From positions 25,073,501 through 25,137,500 of the forward strand of contig JAMJFZ010000239.1 of NCBI GenBank assembly GCA_026225945.1: DNA of 64,000 nucleotides, read 5' to 3'. This stretch comes from Cricetomys ansorgei. Its lineage: Eukaryota; Chordata; Mammalia; Rodentia; Nesomyidae. The translations under genes were made by a program, and so were the position numbers. Positions 1-11,494 of this stretch are shown piece by piece; within the stretch, counting starts at the first letter, position 1; every line of letters starts with the position of its first letter. The notes beneath the pieces were generated by a model, which saw only the letters and a list, made by a program, of their open reading frames with translations, searched no databases and was not told the DNA's origin.

Positions 1-1928
1 TTATCAAAACAATAACTTCCCAAAGATTTGCTTAGAGCACTTATCATCAGTTTCTTCAGGATTAATTTACATTACACTTTCAACCTGACATCTCGATGAT
101 CCTTAAACAGCTTCAAATCATTCCTGCCTCCATGGTAAGTAGAAAAAAATTTGACACAAAATTAGGCAGAAAATATCTTGTTTTTGCTACTAAACAGTCG
201 TTTTAATAAGAAAAGAAATACTTCTAATTTAGTTGGTAGTGTCTAAATTTTTAATCAGCTATACTTTTTTCATGTATTTAGATAAATTTTCACAAATAAT
301 TTCTGAATAAGGAAATCAATAAAATTACATATAAAAACCTTTCTTTGGAGTGGTATCTCTGTGGATACATATTCATGAAAACAAACCCAACTGAGATTTT
401 TCCATATTGGTGGTTTTGCTGTTTCCTTTCTACATTTTGTAGCATTGTTAAATAAAAAAGCAGGAGCTAAGTTCAGTTCTACTCCGCAGTGTAGACAAGT
501 CTTTATCAAAGTGTGGATCAGTGCTCATCACCGGCTCAGACTGTGAAGTACATGCAGGCATCCTACCAGCTCTGTAGTGTGCTAGATTCACTCTCAGTAA
601 TTAATTCTTCCCCTAGAATTTTCTTGCTTCCGGGAAACATCCAAGATTTTCAAGCTTTGCTAGGGAAGAAAGACGGTTTAGGGAAGAAAAAGCCTCCTCA
701 ACTGCAGGGAGGAGTGAAAGGTAACCGGCTTAGATCAAAAGATGCTTTTCCACAATCAGAAGGGGCAGAGGGGGTAACCTATTGTGAGCTTTTGTGAACG
801 TGTGAGGCTGCATGGCCTGCTGCTAACTTTCGGAGACAGGGCATGGTGTTCGGGCCTATGATTATCTTCTAAGTCACCTGTGACCTCCCATTTGAAGTCA
901 TGTAATCAATCTCTCTACTATAGCGTCATCTCTACAAAGGGAAGGGTTTCTTGTTTTTTCATAAAAACTAACCCCCAGAATCAGCCCTGGATCCTATAGT
1001 TTATAAATTAGTATCTACCTTTTAGCTGTGTCTTTATTCTTAGAAGTTCATAATGAAGCAGAGTATTTGCATTGTTTTTCCAATACCTCAATGTCATTGG
1101 CCTACACTCTGTCTTCTATTTAATTATTTTGTCATCTTATAATTAGTAAATGACAAACTTATGAGTACCTTGATGGATGCAATAACTACCTTATATCTAA
1201 TCTCTTATTAAGAAATGAAATAAAATATCTTCTTAGAAAGCACTGAGTCAGAAAATGTTTGACTTATCAATGTATTAAAAGATCATCATGACTTCTATCT
1301 AAACTTTAAAAATAAATAACTGCCTACAGTGACGAAAACTTATAGCCACAATTGTACACACACAAAGCCATAATAGCTAGTATAGAAACAGACACATCAG
1401 TAAGGTTATAACATCCTGTTAATCCAAATCATAATGTAAGTGACTTGAAAATAAATGCAATACGAGAGTATTTTCATTACATGATTTTTTTCAGGTTTAT
1501 CATTAAAGCTAAGCAACATAAAATGAATTGTGATGCTACCTTTCTACACACAAAATCTTGTGGCTTTCTTAAAATTGTTTCAAAGGCAGGAGGGATATGT
1601 AGGAATTACTAAATAGGAAAAAAGAATCACTCTCCTCAGTGGATTAAATTAGTTGTTACATTAGTAAATTAATAAGTCAGACATAAATATTTTCCTGTCT
1701 TGATATTCCATAAATATCATATTATAAATTAAGCTTAAAAACATATATTTTTGCTACAGAAATTTCAGCATGAGCACAGAACTTTCCGGTGAGATTGACA
1801 ATTTTCTTGTCTTCCTGATTATACTCCATATGAAGGAAAGAAAGAAAATAGATTATTATTTAATTTTCATATTAAAATATATTGCACTTAAATAAATTAT
1901 TAATGTAACAATATTCCATTCCTGAGCG
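1..1928. other. Unique AT-rich non-coding sequence
   Basis: No repeat family or gene is recognised. A 94-codon open frame at 513-797 has no recognisable motif, and nothing beside it looks like a promoter or splice site. I treat it as chance. Confidence 0.6.
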
Positions 1929-2010
1929 TGAAGGATTTAGTTCACTGGTAGAGTACTTGCTAGTGTGCACAAGGTTCTAGGAGGTTTAATGCCCAGAACC
2001 AAAAAAAAAA
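1929..2010 (+). mobile_element. ID-type SINE (tRNA-derived)
   Basis: The sequence follows the rodent ID pattern GGATTTAG.TCA.TGGTAGAG..CTTGCTAG and ends in a clean run of ten A at 2001-2010. The 3' half is diverged. ID elements are Pol III-derived retroposons mobilised by L1. Strand is set by the A-tail. Confidence 0.6.
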
Positions 2011-2260
2011 CCCTAATTATTAATAATTTAATGTGCAACTACACCTAAACCCACAGACTTAAGTGGCACATACATTCAAAACTATACCATATATTTCAGG
2101 GTTTTGAACATAGAACAATATTTGTATGAAAATTATAAAATAGATAAAATAGAAAGATAATAAAATAACACTTCTACCAAATAAACTAAATTTATAAATG
2201 TATAAATTTATAAACTGTATAAATGATTTGCAATGTTTATACTGAATTTTTGGGTGGAGG

Positions 2261-2400
2261 GTGAGATAAGGTTTCTCTGTCTTAACTCTGATTGTCCCGG
2301 AATTCACTCTGTAGATCAGGCTGGCATCAAACTCAAAGAGATCCACTTGTCTCTGCCTCCTGAGTGCTGGGAATAAAGGCATGTGCCAGCACTACCCAGC
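2261..2400 (-). mobile_element. B1 SINE
   Basis: Reads as the reverse complement of B1: GGTTTCTCTGT, GATCAGGCTGGC, CTGCCTCCTGAGTGCTGGG and AAAGGCATGTGCCA are in the expected order. Length and order match a nearly complete 7SL-derived B1. A 107-codon minus-strand open frame across it is an artefact of the repeat. Confidence 0.85.
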
Positions 2401-2579
2401 TATGCTGAAATATTTGTAATAACTACTTATGTAGAAAGATGCCACAGAAATGTAAAATAATGTTTTATTGACTACAGAAGTTATGAAAATAAAGTGAATC
2501 TATTTCAGTTATTAATATTGATTTTGCAATGGATTGATCCTTTTCAATTTTACTTGTCTCTTCCCTCAGCACAAATATT

Positions 2580-2745
2580 ACGATTCCTCATGCCTCTCAG
2601 CATACCATAATGTTTCTACAGTTAGATATGTTCGTACAAAACACTGTACGTATTTGAAGTTGTGTAGTCCAGGCCCTTAGAGTAGGAACTCTGACTGTAG
2701 ATTACAATGTTCATCATATGTTTGCTGAATAAAACATTATACAAG
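2580..2745 (+). mobile_element. L2/MIR-like ancient repeat fragment
   Basis: The end TTTGCTGAATAAAACATT, after a stretch like the L2 3' region (CTCTGACTGTAGATT), resembles the conserved tail wording of L2/MIR. It is highly diverged and could be chance. Confidence 0.3.
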
Positions 2746-3123
2746 ACCTCTGGGGTTTGTGAAAAGGAATGTGATTTTTTTTCCTGGGTACACCAATATC
2801 AATAAGTGTCAAGGGTTGACTTCATTTGAATGGATAATTTTGAACTAAGTCCAACTTAGACTTCTAAAATGATGCTGACAATAGTATAGTCATCGTCAAT
2901 GACACTGTTATGATTTAAGTATGAAGTAGACAGCGGGTGGGCTATGGAGTGGGAAGAGGAAAGGGAAAGCTTTGTTTCACCAGTTTGCATGAGCACTTTT
3001 GGACTCATAATTTGGTGGCTTTATTGTTAGATGGAGACAAGAAAGAGGCAAGGCCTGCTTGAAGCACATAGGTCCATTGGGTTATGATCTAAAACAATCT
3101 TTCTCTCCCCAGGTACTTTCATG

Positions 3124-3212
3124 TGTTCTGTCTCTGTGTCTCTCTGTCTCTCTCTCTCTCTGTCTCTCTCTCTCTCTCTGTCTCTCTCTCTCTGTCTCAT
3201 TGTCTCTCTCTG
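3124..3212 (+). repeat. (TC)n microsatellite with TG interruptions
   Basis: An almost pure pyrimidine tract of TCTC units broken by TG at intervals. It creates open frames of poly-Leu/Ser on one strand and Arg/Glu on the other; these are not genes. It probably grew from the CT-rich part of the LTR-like sequence that follows. Confidence 0.95.
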
Positions 3213-3413
3213 CTGCCTGCCTCCCTGGCATCGCATGTACGGTTTTCTTGTGCCATGTATTTCTGCAAGGATGATACTGCCTTACCATAGGTCTAAAACC
3301 CATGGCACAAGCCAAACAGGACCCAAAAGCTCTGAGGCAGTGAGCTAAATCATTCCTCCTTCCCTCGGGTTGCTCATTGGCAATTTTGCCACGACGATGA
3401 GAAGGTAACACAG
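3213..3413 (+). mobile_element. Rodent MaLR-like LTR, 3' part
   Basis: After the CT tract come GAGCTAAATCATTCCTCCTT and an end reading GATGAGAAGGTAACACAG. These match the usual 3' end of rodent ERVL-MaLR LTRs (GAGC.AAATAAA..., then CAGCGATGAGAAG.TAAC.ACA). No internal region or second LTR is seen, so it is a solo or truncated LTR. Confidence 0.45.
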
Positions 3414-3518
3414 TGATCATGGCCACCATCATCATCATAATAACTCTGATGCAAAACGCAGAGTTTAACATGTATTTGCCCACTTAATAATCATCTGTAT
3501 TAGTTATTTATCTGTATT

Positions 3519-3863
3519 AGTTTGCTTCTTTGTTCCTGTGATAAAGCACTGACCAAAACCAACTTGTGGAAGAAAGGGTTTAATCGACTTTCAGGATAAA
3601 GTTCATCACCAAAGGAAGCCAAGGCAGGGGCACGGAGGCAGGAATTCCTGTTCTCTGTGGCTTTCACAGCTTGCTGTCTTACACAACCCAAGCCCATCCG
3701 CCCAGGACGACTGTCCACAATAGGCTGATCCTCCCACACCAATCAATATACAACCAACAAAATGCTTCTACAGTCGTTGCTCATTGGCCAGTCTAAAGAC
3801 AATTGTTTCAACTGAAGCTTCGTCTTCTCAGCTGAATCTAGTCTGTCAAGTTAACAGAAACGA
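3519..3863 (-). mobile_element. URR1-type hAT-Charlie DNA transposon, reverse strand
   Basis: It follows the reverse complement of a common rodent repeat that I know as URR1: TGTGATAAAGCACTGACC, GAAGAAAGGGTTTAATCG, TTACACAACCCAAGCCCA and finally GTCTGTCAAGTTAAC. The same element lies on the plus strand at 43115-43486 and, split, at 13751-14695, so the three copies support each other. It is non-autonomous, with no transposase frame. A short direct repeat, TCTGTATTAGTT at 3494-3505 and 3511-3522, sits at its left edge. Confidence 0.75.
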
Positions 3864-4110
3864 AATGGTAATTCTCAAAGATTAGTAAGCTTATTCAAGA
3901 TCACTTGTCATGCACATGAAACACAACGATAGCATCCAGATGGGTACTTAAAATTTTGCTCTTTTTTCCCCTCTGATATTGTTTCCCAGCCCTGTGGCAT
4001 TTATTGCCAGCATCGTCTGCATGGCTGTTAGTCCTCTGTAGGTGAAGGTCCTCAACTCTAATGTTGCTAAAGAGTTAGTAGAGCTTTCTTTCACAGTAAC
4101 AGTTTTTCTC

Positions 4111-4231
4111 TAGTCACGGTAGTGCATACCTGTAATCCCAGCACTAGCAAAGCTGAAGCAGAAGAACCCTGAGTTCGTGCTGGCCTACACTACATAGTGG
4201 AACCACCCTAAAAAATAATAATCAAACAAAA
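4111..4231 (+). mobile_element. Diverged B1 SINE
   Basis: CACGGTAGTGCATACCTGTAATCCCAGCAC is the B1/Alu-type head carrying the Pol III A-box region. GAGTTCGTGCTGGCCTACA and a degenerate A-rich tail (AAAAAATAATAATC) follow. Confidence 0.65.
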
Positions 4232-6923
4232 CGTCAGAGCCTGTGAAAGTGCAACGAAACTAAAATTAAACAATGCCGGTGAGTACTTTATATTTACTTC
4301 ATTTATGCTACCCAAAATATAGACTGTCGCGGTAACATACATATGATTGGAAACGAATGAGTGTGAGTAAGAGACTGGAGAGGTTAAGTGTTGGCTGGAG
4401 GTGAAACGAGGGAGCCACAGCTGTGCTCAGTCTGGCAATGAATGCTGTTCATTTGGAGTAGAGTACTAGAACGGAAATGGAAGGATGAACACAGTGAAAG
4501 AAAAATTGGATTAGCATACGTAGGATTGGGGGAAACATGAGTTTTATGAAATTACGAAGGGAGGATGTCAAGCATGGTTTCTGATGTCTGGGAGAGAGAG
4601 GATGAAGTGGGAACAGGTGCAAAGTGAACAGGATGATGGCAAGGCGACAGAGTAAAGGATCCTGGGATTCGTTTCCTGTGAATAGATTTGCTTGTCCTTG
4701 ACTCCTGTAAGGATAAAGGTCAGATAGGTCACTGCGGATGCGGAAAGTGAAGGTGAGGAAATCTTGTGAGGAGGGAATCCTCATCTCTCATTAATCGACA
4801 CATGCAATTTGTAATTGAACAACAGTGGCCTTTAGCATGCCTTGTTTAATTTTCCTGTCTTTTCTTTTGGTAGTCCGGCCTCTGGATGCCCTTCCTGAAT
4901 CTTCTTCTCCTGGAAATAGATTCGTATCTTTGACTGAGATGACGCCTTCTCCAAAAGCCTCCTTCATAAGCAGGCTAGTCGTTGATAGATTTTGTTTTCT
5001 TTTATTTTTAATTCTCCTTAGTTCACTGCTGCCCTTGAAGTTAAAAACATGGTGATGTGGTAAAGTTATGGTCAATAAACAAAGTCTCACTTTTAGGCCT
5101 GTGCTAGATTCTTCTTGCCCCAACTATCTGTCTCATGTATGAAATGGTTCACTGTTAGACTCTGGGGCCCTAGGAGATAGCAGAGCTATGCAGTGGAAAT
5201 TTTTGTCGCCACCATGTAGATTAAATGACTAGAAATGCCTGAATGAGGAGAGCACTCAGCCATCTTAAACCAGTATGCTTTTTGGTACCTGTTTAAATTA
5301 ACACGGACTGACCGCCTCCCAAATGTCTACTAACACTGTAGCTGCCTTTCTGAGTTCAATCACTGCTACAACATCTTTGTAGCTACATGTTTTCTGTATT
5401 GGGTGCCAAGCTGATGTTTGCACAAATGCACTACAAGTTTAAGAGCCTATTACAGGAAAATCATGTCTCACGACTCTTTCTAAAGTCCTAATTCCTAACG
5501 TTTTTGGAATGTTAGAAGTTCTAAATTCTAACATTCTTGGAATCATAAATTAGATCCCAGTGAACATTTTCAAAAGGAAAGAGTGGCTCATTCCATTTAT
5601 CCAAACATTCATTGCTTCTGCCTATCCTGAGTTGAGGTCATAATATGAACTAATTACAACTATATATTACAAGGAATTTGTTCCTTGACCATTGGTTAAT
5701 TCCTTTCTGTTTTTATATGGTTCCATCTGATTTTTTTTCCCACCATCTCCTTAAGTTTTGAGAAATTAATTCTTTTCCAATATATAATTATTAAATAAAC
5801 ACTCAATTTTTTCAGAACTATAACTCTTTTATAAAAATATCTCCATTTTTTTTGCTTTGTACACGAATGTGTTCTCTTTTCCTTTTTAATCCAGCCAAAA
5901 ATGAGCCTTGATTTCTACCATTTAGATAATGCTTTTCTTTGACCTTTAGATTTCCAAAATTATTTCAATTAATTTTTTAAAAAATGAACATTCAATTCGT
6001 TGGTGGTAAGTACTAGAAACAAAAAGTACATTCTAGTTTTCCTTAGCCCTGATGTTTTGCCATTTTTGTAAACCGGTTTGGCATCTTAAAGTGCCATGAA
6101 ATAATTAGAGAGATCACAGAAGGCCACCCTTCTCCTTGGCTGGGGAACAGAACATGACAGTATGCCATATGCTTCCCCTACACTTCAATGCAGCCTTCTG
6201 AAAACTCATCATTTCCAACTTCAGCGTTTCTAAGCAACCACTCTAATATTTTCAGCCTCAAATTGGATGAAGGTCCCAGTGAAAGCATACAAAGAAGAAG
6301 AATTCATGGAAGCATCCCTAGGAAATACCAGGATGTGCTCAGATGCAAAGGATGGAAAGACAGGTTTTCTCTAAGGACATATTTTTGCAGCAGGCATGTA
6401 CTTCTCACAATTAGTGAGTTATATGGAACTGAAAATGCCTGAAATATCAGCAATTTTGAAATAAGGCTTTTGCTAAATTTCCTACATATATTGCCATGCT
6501 GGGGATCACACCTGTGTACATTAGATAGCATTCTGCAGCTGAGAATATATATTTGATACATTTATTATTTGTTACTATTAAGATTATAAATTACTAAATA
6601 ATAGGATAAATGCAAACATTGCCCTTAGGATCTGGATAATATTTTTCAAAAATACAATATCACCAGCACTTAATGTTCACTTATTTTTCTCATATAGCCA
6701 TCATCATATAAAAGATACATAAAATGCAGGATTTAGAATTTTAAATTATAATAGGGAAGAAAATATATGAAAAGTTACAAGTCTTAATTTTGACATCAGA
6801 TTTATCCAGTGTGTGATCATGAATCTTCTGAAGAAAACTGAGAAACGCAATGAAAGCATATGGGATTGGTGTTTGGCCATCTGCAGTGTAGGTGACAAAC
6901 GTAACATCTAGGATAGGAATCCC
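4232..6923. other. Unique non-coding sequence
   Basis: No repeat is recognised. Overlapping open frames on both strands around 4791-5123 have no family I know and no flanking promoter; a shadow pair like this is common by chance. A perfect 11-bp hairpin lies at 5507-5536. Confidence 0.5.
5507..5536. repeat. Short perfect inverted repeat (hairpin)
   Basis: GAATGTTAGAA at 5507-5517 is the exact reverse complement of TTCTAACATTC at 5526-5536, with an 8-base loop. The wider region (CCTAACG...CTAACATTCTTGGAAT) is also partly repetitive. Confidence 0.8.
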
Positions 6924-7045
6924 CGTGGCTGGAGTCCTAACCCACCATCTATTCACTTTTTGATCCTAGGCAGGTTACTTCCATCTCTTCAGCTCTAAAA
7001 TAAATACTACAGAACCTAAGTTACTATGACAAATAAATGAAAATA
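6924..7045 (+). mobile_element. MIR SINE
   Basis: GGCTGGAGTCCTAACCC, then GATCCTAGGCAGGTTACTTCC, then AGCTCTAAAATAAATACTA track the MIR core and its 3' side (CTGGAGTC.., GGGCA.GTTACTTAACC, CTGTAAAATG). It is old and mammal-wide. Confidence 0.5.
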
Positions 7046-7835
7046 TACATGGAGTTCTAAACTACAGTTAATTAATCGCTACCATAAATATTATATCATA
7101 AATGTGTATTTCCCATCTTAATTGCCTAACTCTCTTTAGAGAAAATGATGTGAGGGCATCTCATGTTCCCAGGAAAGGAACAACTCTCTGCCTCTTTGAA
7201 AATGCTTGTGTGAAATTCTTGGAGCAGCAGAACTTGTCAGGGAATGTGTTAACCATTATTCTCCTACACCCACAGAGGTTTGCTTTCCACTGCTTTTTAT
7301 TGTACTCTAATATATCAAAGGTCTTGGGCCCTTTCTACCTCTTCTTTTCCCCCTCAGAGACTCTCAAGCGGCAGTAGTAATCAAACCTATCAAGTCGATG
7401 AGAAATGAACTGAAATGTCACATCTCTGCCTGGAGTCTACACACAAAGCAACGCTGCCTCCTTATCCGCTGCCAAAATCCAGCTCCACTGCAGGCAAAGT
7501 ATATCCCCAGAGCAGCACAGTGACACCTCTGGCCTTAAGTGCTTTTCCTCTGGTCTGTCTCTTCATGCTTGCAATAGTTTATTAGAAGTGTTCTCCAATG
7601 AATGTTGACTTTTCTTTTATTATCACCCTGAAGCCAAGAGTTTATCCACTTAGAAACAAGAGGATGCTTCCCTGGGCTTTTATACAGATCATATTCAGTT
7701 TGTAGTTTTCTTCTGAGAATTTTATAACTCTGGGAAATATGTTCTGGAAGGAACTGATAAATTATACTTAAGTAGTTTTTCTGGCTTTTCAATATATTTT
7801 ACATAACTTGTATTTGATCCTCTAAATTGGACTAG

Positions 7836-7950
7836 ACAGGTGCTATCATACCTCAACATAATGTGACCGCGATTTAAATGACTTACCGGAGGCCACACAG
7901 CGTGTAAGATCTAACTTGGAACTCTTCTGACAGTTCAGTTTTCTTTCTAA
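7836..7950 (-). mobile_element. MIR SINE, reverse strand
   Basis: AATGACTTACCGGAGGCC followed by CACACAGCGTGTAAG and TTGGAACTC is the reverse complement of the MIR core (CTTACTAGCTGTGTGACCTTGGGCAAGTCA). The match is clear despite divergence. Confidence 0.6.
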
Positions 7951-8310
7951 AATGTTACCATGAATTCTCTTAATGAAACATTATTTGATCAATAATGAGC
8001 ATAGACGCTTTATAACACACCTTTATTTTGGGTGATTTCTTCTAGCATTCTGATTTACTTTGTAATCTCAAGTTTTGTGCAGAGTGTACAAGTAGATTGC
8101 AGCAGACAAATGCTGACTTCATTTGTTCTTATAACAACTCCATATTGTGGAAAATGATTAGATAAGTAGCACAACCTTATATCTATATTCTTAATCATTT
8201 GAAATTACCCTTCTGAATCATTACTTCATTTGAAAAATCACCATGATATGGGAAAGATGGTAGAACAAGATGTTGCCTATGATGAATGAATACCTCTAGT
8301 GATAAATGTA

Positions 8311-8505
8311 ACTTTATTTTATTACATTTGTTTATATATTTAATGTGTTATGGGACTGTATATGTGTATGCACATGTGTACCACCAGAAAAGTTGCAGGA
8401 ATCAGATACTTCTACCATGTAGGCTGCAAGCACTGAACTCAGATTATCAGGCTTTTTTATCAACATTACCAGCATATTTTTACTCACTGAGCCATCTTTC
8501 CTGCC
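8311..8505 (-). mobile_element. B3/B2-family SINE, reverse strand
   Basis: The right end CACTGAGCCATCTTTCCTGCC is the reverse complement of the B2/B3 head GGC..GAGATGGCTCAGTG. GTATGCACATGTGTACCAC and an AT-rich left end fit the reversed 3' part. Confidence 0.65.
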
Positions 8506-8772
8506 TTCTTACTCCATTTTGGATGATGAGGCTGACTCTTATGTACCGAACCTATTTCATCACTCCATGATTCTACACCAATTTAAATAGTATGTTCTAA
8601 ATCTGGCATTTAACCTTGATTTCATTTGATTATACTGGAATCTACTGCACCAAGAAAAAGTGTCTCCTTTATGCATCCTAGAAACTTGCATTCTACCTAG
8701 AATACATCGAGTACTGAATAGGTATTTAAATACATATATATACTTACATGTATAGAAATATGCACATATTTG

Positions 8773-8990
8773 TGTCAGTGAGATGGTTCAGTGCATAAAG
8801 TACTTGCTGCCAAACCTGACAGCCTGAGTTTGAGTCCCAGGAAAGACATTGTAGACAGAATCAATGCCTGAAGGTTGCACTCTAGTCTTCACTGTAGCAC
8901 ATACAAACTGTAGCACATACAAACTGTAGCACATACAAACCCACACAAGTGACCATACACATGCTAAATAAATAAGTGTAATTTAAACAT
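8773..8990 (+). mobile_element. B3 SINE (B2 family)
   Basis: GTGAGATGGTTCAGTGCATAAAG, CTTGCTGCCAAACCTGACA and GAGTTTGAGTCCCAGGAAAG are the tRNA-derived head with A- and B-box regions of B3. The tail CTAAATAAATAAGTGTAAT is typical. Three 16-bp tandem copies expand the region before the tail. Confidence 0.75.
8891..8938 (+). repeat. Three perfect 16-bp tandem repeats inside the B3
   Basis: The unit ACTGTAGCACATACAA occurs at 8891-8906, 8907-8922 and 8923-8938 without mismatch, where B3 normally has one GTGGCACACACA-like stretch. Confidence 0.95.
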
Positions 8991-9569
8991 TTTAAAAAGA
9001 AATACTGATGTATACTTTCAGGTGGTTCTGATTAGGGCTAGAGATATTTTCACATGCAACACTGAATATTTGAAGTTTGATGCTTTTCAATCTCTAACAA
9101 AATGATACATAAAACAAATTACAAGTAAGCTGCACTCTGACCTTGAGGACAGCTGTGGATGTCTAAGCAATTTGGGAAGCAGTTGAAGAGAAGATAAACT
9201 AAAATTATGTAAATAGAGAAGCCAGTGTAGGAAAAGCAGAAAACCAGAGTAAGAAAAGTCTTCTATTATTGATTCTTCCAAAAGTATTTATGACAACTGC
9301 ATAATTATATACTTAAATAATTTTACAAAAGTAATTAAAATCATTATTTAAAATTTTAAAAAGTATTGATCTTACTTATTAGGTTTACAAGTTATTAATC
9401 ATACAGCTTTAATTTTAAAATTATAGAAAATAATTTGAAGTATAGAAATTTCCATGAGACAAAAATATATAGAATTCACTCAGTAAAAACTAAACATAAA
9501 TATTAAAAACAAGGAGAATGGTGAGGGTTGGGGGAAATTATATAGAGTTTGCTAAGCTAAAACATTAAG

Positions 9570-10745
9570 TAAAGAAATGAGCCCAAACTCAAACACCGTC
9601 CCCAGGAGACTCAGTATCCAGTATTGCTATAGATATATAAGATGCCAGAAAATTACAAAATATCAGGACATTAGCAAAGGAACAGGAAAATGTGACCATC
9701 TTCTTAGGGCAAAGATCAAGGGCTTGAGAGACCCACAGGGTAGATTAGGAGGCAAAGATTTACAAGTCACTTAAATAAATAAGTACTAATGGAAATACAT
9801 TTAAAGAATTTTTGAAAACCTGATGATGAGTGTCACCAGATGAAGAATATCAACTAAGAGACAAGATTCTAAAAGCAGAAGAAAATTGAGAAGCTGGAGG
9901 ATTTAAGTAAAAGGAAAGCCCACTAGAAGGACACAACAGTGTGCTTGAACCAATGAAATGACAAGTAAATAGTAGGAAGACAAGAATGATGGAATCTGAA
10001 GAATAGACAGAAAAAATTGATCACAGTCTCAAAGAAATGTGGGACATAGAAACAGATCAACATATATGCAGAGAAAAAAATTTAGAGAGAGAAAAAAACA
10101 GTCTAAGAGAGAGGGCTGAAAACTTGACAAATTTGACAAAGAACATAATGCATTCAAGAACTTCTAGGAAGTCCAAGGAGTCATCATTCTAACAGATGCA
10201 CAGAGAAACATGGCAGCTCAGTTGTTCAAAGACAAACAGAAAACTACTGAAATCAAGAAGAGATAAGTGACACATATCCGCAAAGGAAGTCCAGTAAAAT
10301 TAATAGCTGGCTTTTTTCTCTTGATGGAAAAAACCATTAAACTTTCCATTTCTAAGAAGTGGGCCATAATCTTGAAAAACTTAGATAAATTTGTAAATTG
10401 ACATCAAGGTAATATGCTCATCATGGCATCCTCAAGGCTCTATGTCCTTATACTTTGTTTCCATCCATTAGCCATATACGTTACCTCCCCTTTTTTCCTC
10501 ACCCTGTCCATAGCTGGTTTCTTATCAAAAACTATGATGGCTAGAAAGCAGTGGGCAACTATTCTAAATGCAAAAAGAAAAAAAAGTTTAACTGAGAATT
10601 TTATGCCCTTAAAAACTAATTTTCAAAACTGTATGCATGTATATATATATATATATATTTGCATATATATATATATGCAAATATATATATATTTGCAAGA
10701 AAGAAAAAAATGTTAACAGGAAGCATTCATTACAAAAAAGACTAG
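9570..10745 (+). mobile_element. Old L1/HAL1-like fragment (ORF1-proximal region)
   Basis: GGCTGAAAACTTGACAAATTTGACAAAG, AACAGATGCACAGAGA, AGAAGAGATAAG, GCTAGAAAGCAGTGGGCAAC and GAATTTTATGCCC follow the ORF1/linker wording of L1M/HAL1 elements. All frames are full of stops. About 200 bp of unrelated sequence interrupts it near 10314-10510. The left boundary is uncertain. Confidence 0.5.
10647..10692. repeat. 46-bp perfect AT-rich palindrome with two octamers
   Basis: An (AT)n stretch whose centre is self-complementary for 46 bp. ATTTGCAT at 10657-10664 and ATGCAAAT at 10675-10682 are the two arms of an inverted pair of POU-factor octamers. The sequence could extrude a cruciform. Confidence 0.85.
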
Positions 10746-11340
10746 ATGAAGTCTCTCAGGTAGAAGGCACATGAGAGCCACTCAAATCACACACACTAAA
10801 ATTAAATGACATCAATAAGGCAACTGTGTAGGTTATTACCCGCTTCCTAGAAGCTGGAAAACCAAGGCAGCCATTCTTCTTGCCAGCCTTCAGGAAGGAG
10901 CACAGTGCTGAGAAGCCTTTGATCTTCATCCAATGAGAACTTGTCTTGGACTTCTTACAACTTTGTAAAATAAAAGTTCTTTTTTTAGCCACTAAGTTTG
11001 CAATAAAGAGTTATTGTGGGAACAGTTAACTATTTCAAGAGATCTAGTTTGTAACCTCAACATTATGCACAAAGAAAAGCTGAGACTTGGGAAAATTTAT
11101 AGTGAAATGTACCAAAGATTCAAAATCCCAATCCTTCTCAAACTCATCCAAGAACATAGAAGAGGGTGCTTCTGGGTCACTGTACGAAGCTAGTTTTACT
11201 CGAATACCAAAGGCAGAGGAAGATGGCAGCAGAAAGAAAAGTAACTGAAAGCCAATATCTTTCATTGGTAAAAACCCTTTTCCAATAGGCTAACAAGCAA
11301 TCTCAGCATCATACAAGTACCCATAAGGTACCATAAGGTC

Positions 11341-11494
11341 CCCAGCAGTTGTGGTGAACATCCTTAATCCTGACACTCAGGAAGCAAAGGTAAGTGGATC
11401 TTTGTAAGTTCAAGGCTATTCTGGTCCACATAGCAAGTTCTAGGCCAGCCAAAGCAACCCAGTGAAAGCCTATCTCAAAACTAAAAGAATAAAA
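11341..11494 (+). mobile_element. B1 SINE, diverged
   Basis: GTTGTGGTGAACATCCTTAATCC, GACACTCAGGAAGCAAAGG, GGATCTTTGTAAGTTCAAGG and an end CCTATCTCAAAACTAAAAG are in B1 order. A duplicated CCATAAGGT lies just upstream. Confidence 0.7.

Noticed and set aside
4791..5123. 110-codon minus-strand frame, overlapped by a plus frame
   Set aside because: Charged composition made me consider a processed pseudogene, but I recognise no parent protein and see no A-tail or flanking duplication.
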